Shown here piece after piece: positions 6,210 through 7,124 of a DNA stretch of 7,124 nucleotides (position 1 is its first letter; every line of letters begins with the position of its first letter). The notes under the pieces are model-generated. The model searched no databases and was not told the origin of the DNA. It saw only the letters and a list, made by a program, of their open reading frames with translations. Position numbers and translations under genes: made by a program. Source of the stretch: Treponema sp. (GTDB lineage: Bacteria > Spirochaetota > Spirochaetia > Treponematales > Treponemataceae). The DNA lies in assembly GCA_016293645.1 (NCBI GenBank), contig JAEDDW010000085.1, forward strand, positions 1 to 7,124, in the 5' to 3' direction.

Positions 6210-6255
6210 AAAAAAAGATGCCTAAAATCTTCTGAGCGGACACTCTGAAAGTTTT
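6210..6255 (-). terminator. Degenerate intrinsic terminator at the end of the DUF2971 gene
   Basis: Read on the minus strand, AAAA-C-TTTC-A-GAG (6255-6243) can pair with CTC-A-GAAG-A-TTTT (6236-6224) around a 6-nt loop, eleven pairs with two mismatches. A run of seven T (6216-6210) follows, separated from the stem by 7 nt that include the stop codon. The stem lies in the last codons of the gene. The gap between stem and T-run is longer than normal, so efficiency is doubtful. Confidence 0.3.
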
Positions 6256-7025
6256 ATTTTGCTGCAGAGTTCCTTCATTCCGGTAGAATCAAAATAATCG
6301 GAAAGAACTTCCCTTGTAACTTTTGCTTCAGGACCAATGCAGATTTCATTGAAGAGGTCGGCATAATGGATTCCCAAGGTTCCGCAGACTTCCTTAAGTT
6401 TCAGAATGTAGTATTTTTTGATGTTTGTTTCTTCAACAAAGAAATGAGGTTCACCTAAATATTGATTCACATTGTATGGAAGGGAAACAAGACGATATTC
6501 CTTTTCACTTATGAAGGAAGGGTGCTTGAACAATGGTGAACTTGTTATAAGGCGGTTGAACATTTCCTTAATTCTGTCATTGTCCTTTTCACCTTCTTTA
6601 ACAATGGCAGCAATTTCAGAAACGATTTCAAGACCATCAACATCACCTGAATAGCTAACCTTGCATAAAGGTGCATGACCTGCCTCACCTATTTTTGCAA
6701 GATATTCTTTATTGAAGGCAATGCAAATTCCCATGCCGTTTTTTGCATACCTTGCCCATTGAGCCGCATCATCAGAATATTCGCTGAAGCAGCTGGCATA
6801 ACTTGAAAGCCTGTCAAAATCCTTAAGGTTTTCAGAGAAAAGGGTTTCTACTTTTTCATGAAGAGAACAATCAAGGCAGTTTTTAACGGCAGATTTCAGT
6901 TTCTTTATAAAGTAGAGCATTTCCTGACTGTCGTTCATTCGCCTAAGATTCCAAAGCCATATTTCACCGTTCGTAATGATTCCGCGCATGGCATTGAAGT
7001 CTGTGTAATGATAAAGGTTTTCCAT
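6222..7025 (-). CDS. DUF2971 family protein, function unknown
   Basis: A 267-residue soluble protein without signal peptide or membrane segment. The DUF2971 pattern is clear: LYHYTDFNAMRGII at 4-17, LWNLRRMNDSQE at 24-35, the central block ASCFSEYSDDAAQWARYA at 77-94 with GMGICIAF at 97-104, the charged FISEKEYRLV at 171-180, and a C-terminal IGPEA at 230-234. These blocks appear in the usual order and the length is normal, so the gene looks intact. No biochemical function is established for the family as far as I know. The N-terminal His-Tyr-Thr followed by a helix and the conserved late Glu (E174 or E176) loosely recall ADP-ribosyltransferase-like folds, which is only an idea. The ATG at 7025 is preceded by a perfect AGGAGG at 7037-7032, 6 nt away. 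It has its own promoter and lies 77 bp upstream of the U32 gene on the same strand. Such genes are often strain-variable accessory genes. Confidence 0.85.
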   Translation of the reverse strand: MENLYHYTDFNAMRGIITNGEIWLWNLRRMNDSQEMLYFIKKLKSAVKNCLDCSLHEKVETLFSENLKDFDRLSSYASCFSEYSDDAAQWARYAKNGMGICIAFNKEYLAKIGEAGHAPLCKVSYSGDVDGLEIVSEIAAIVKEGEKDNDRIKEMFNRLITSSPLFKHPSFISEKEYRLVSLPYNVNQYLGEPHFFVEETNIKKYYILKLKEVCGTLGIHYADLFNEICIGPEAKVTREVLSDYFDSTGMKELCSKIKLSECPLRRF

Positions 7026-7060
7026 AGGCTGCCTCCTGTTTCAATTATAACACGCACACA
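7026..7060 (-). promoter_or_regulatory. Extended -10 promoter and strong ribosome binding site of the DUF2971 gene
   Basis: On the minus strand TGT-TATAAT (7052-7044) is a consensus extended -10 element. The start of transcription would fall near 7037, directly before AGGAGG (7037-7032), leaving a 5' leader of only about 12 nt. No good -35 hexamer is found 16-18 bp upstream, which is tolerated with an extended -10. This is the best-looking promoter and ribosome binding site pair in the window. Confidence 0.55.
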
Positions 7061-7124
7061 AACAAAATCACCTGATAATTAAACAACACCTTCCTTGTCT
7101 AATTTTCCTTTCCACACTATCATC

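Noticed and set aside
7083..7124. Right-edge sequence
   Set aside because: It is AT-rich non-coding DNA with no recognisable gene, hairpin or promoter within the visible 42 bases.

Overview
The window looks like chromosomal DNA of a host-associated spirochaete, most likely a Treponema. This rests on three things: the single-strand binding protein has a spirochaete-like 'DVSFFD' OB-fold, an [FeFe]-hydrogenase maturase (HydF) is present as expected of an anaerobic fermenter, and two short intergenic hairpin repeats of dispersed-repeat type are present ('GTCATTGCGAGGAACGCAG...' and 'CCCTTCGACGAACTCAGGG...'). The genus is an inference from sequence memory, not a database result. No phage, transposase, tRNA, rRNA or CRISPR was found.

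Layout, left to right. Positions 1-67 hold repeat DNA that abuts the stop codon of argH (68-1495, minus), the last enzyme of arginine synthesis. Positions 1496-1619 hold a second hairpin repeat that abuts the stop codon of a small DtxR/MntR-type metal-dependent repressor (1620-1994, minus). A 115-bp AT-rich region rich in dyads (1995-2109) separates this repressor from the divergent hydF (2110-3246, plus), the GTPase scaffold of [FeFe]-hydrogenase maturation. hydF is followed, after a leader with two competing hairpins, by a stand-alone ssb (3370-3849, plus). ssb converges, with only 6 bp between stop codons, on a long U32-family protein of the RlhA/PrtC type (3856-6144, minus). Behind that lies a 77-bp gap with a partial tandem repeat, then a DUF2971 protein of unknown function (6222-7025, minus) with its own strong ribosome binding site and extended -10 promoter.

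How the genes fit together: most are ordinary housekeeping genes. The one functional pairing that stands out is the metal-sensing repressor sharing an intergenic region with hydF, which suggests iron- or manganese-linked control of hydrogenase maturation. hydE, hydG and the hydrogenase itself are not in the window. The most unusual non-coding signal is the ssb leader, where one strand (TGTGtGCGG) can pair either upstream or downstream. I see no convincing multi-gene novel system. The DUF2971 gene, the ssb leader and the repressor-hydF region are the parts most worth following up.
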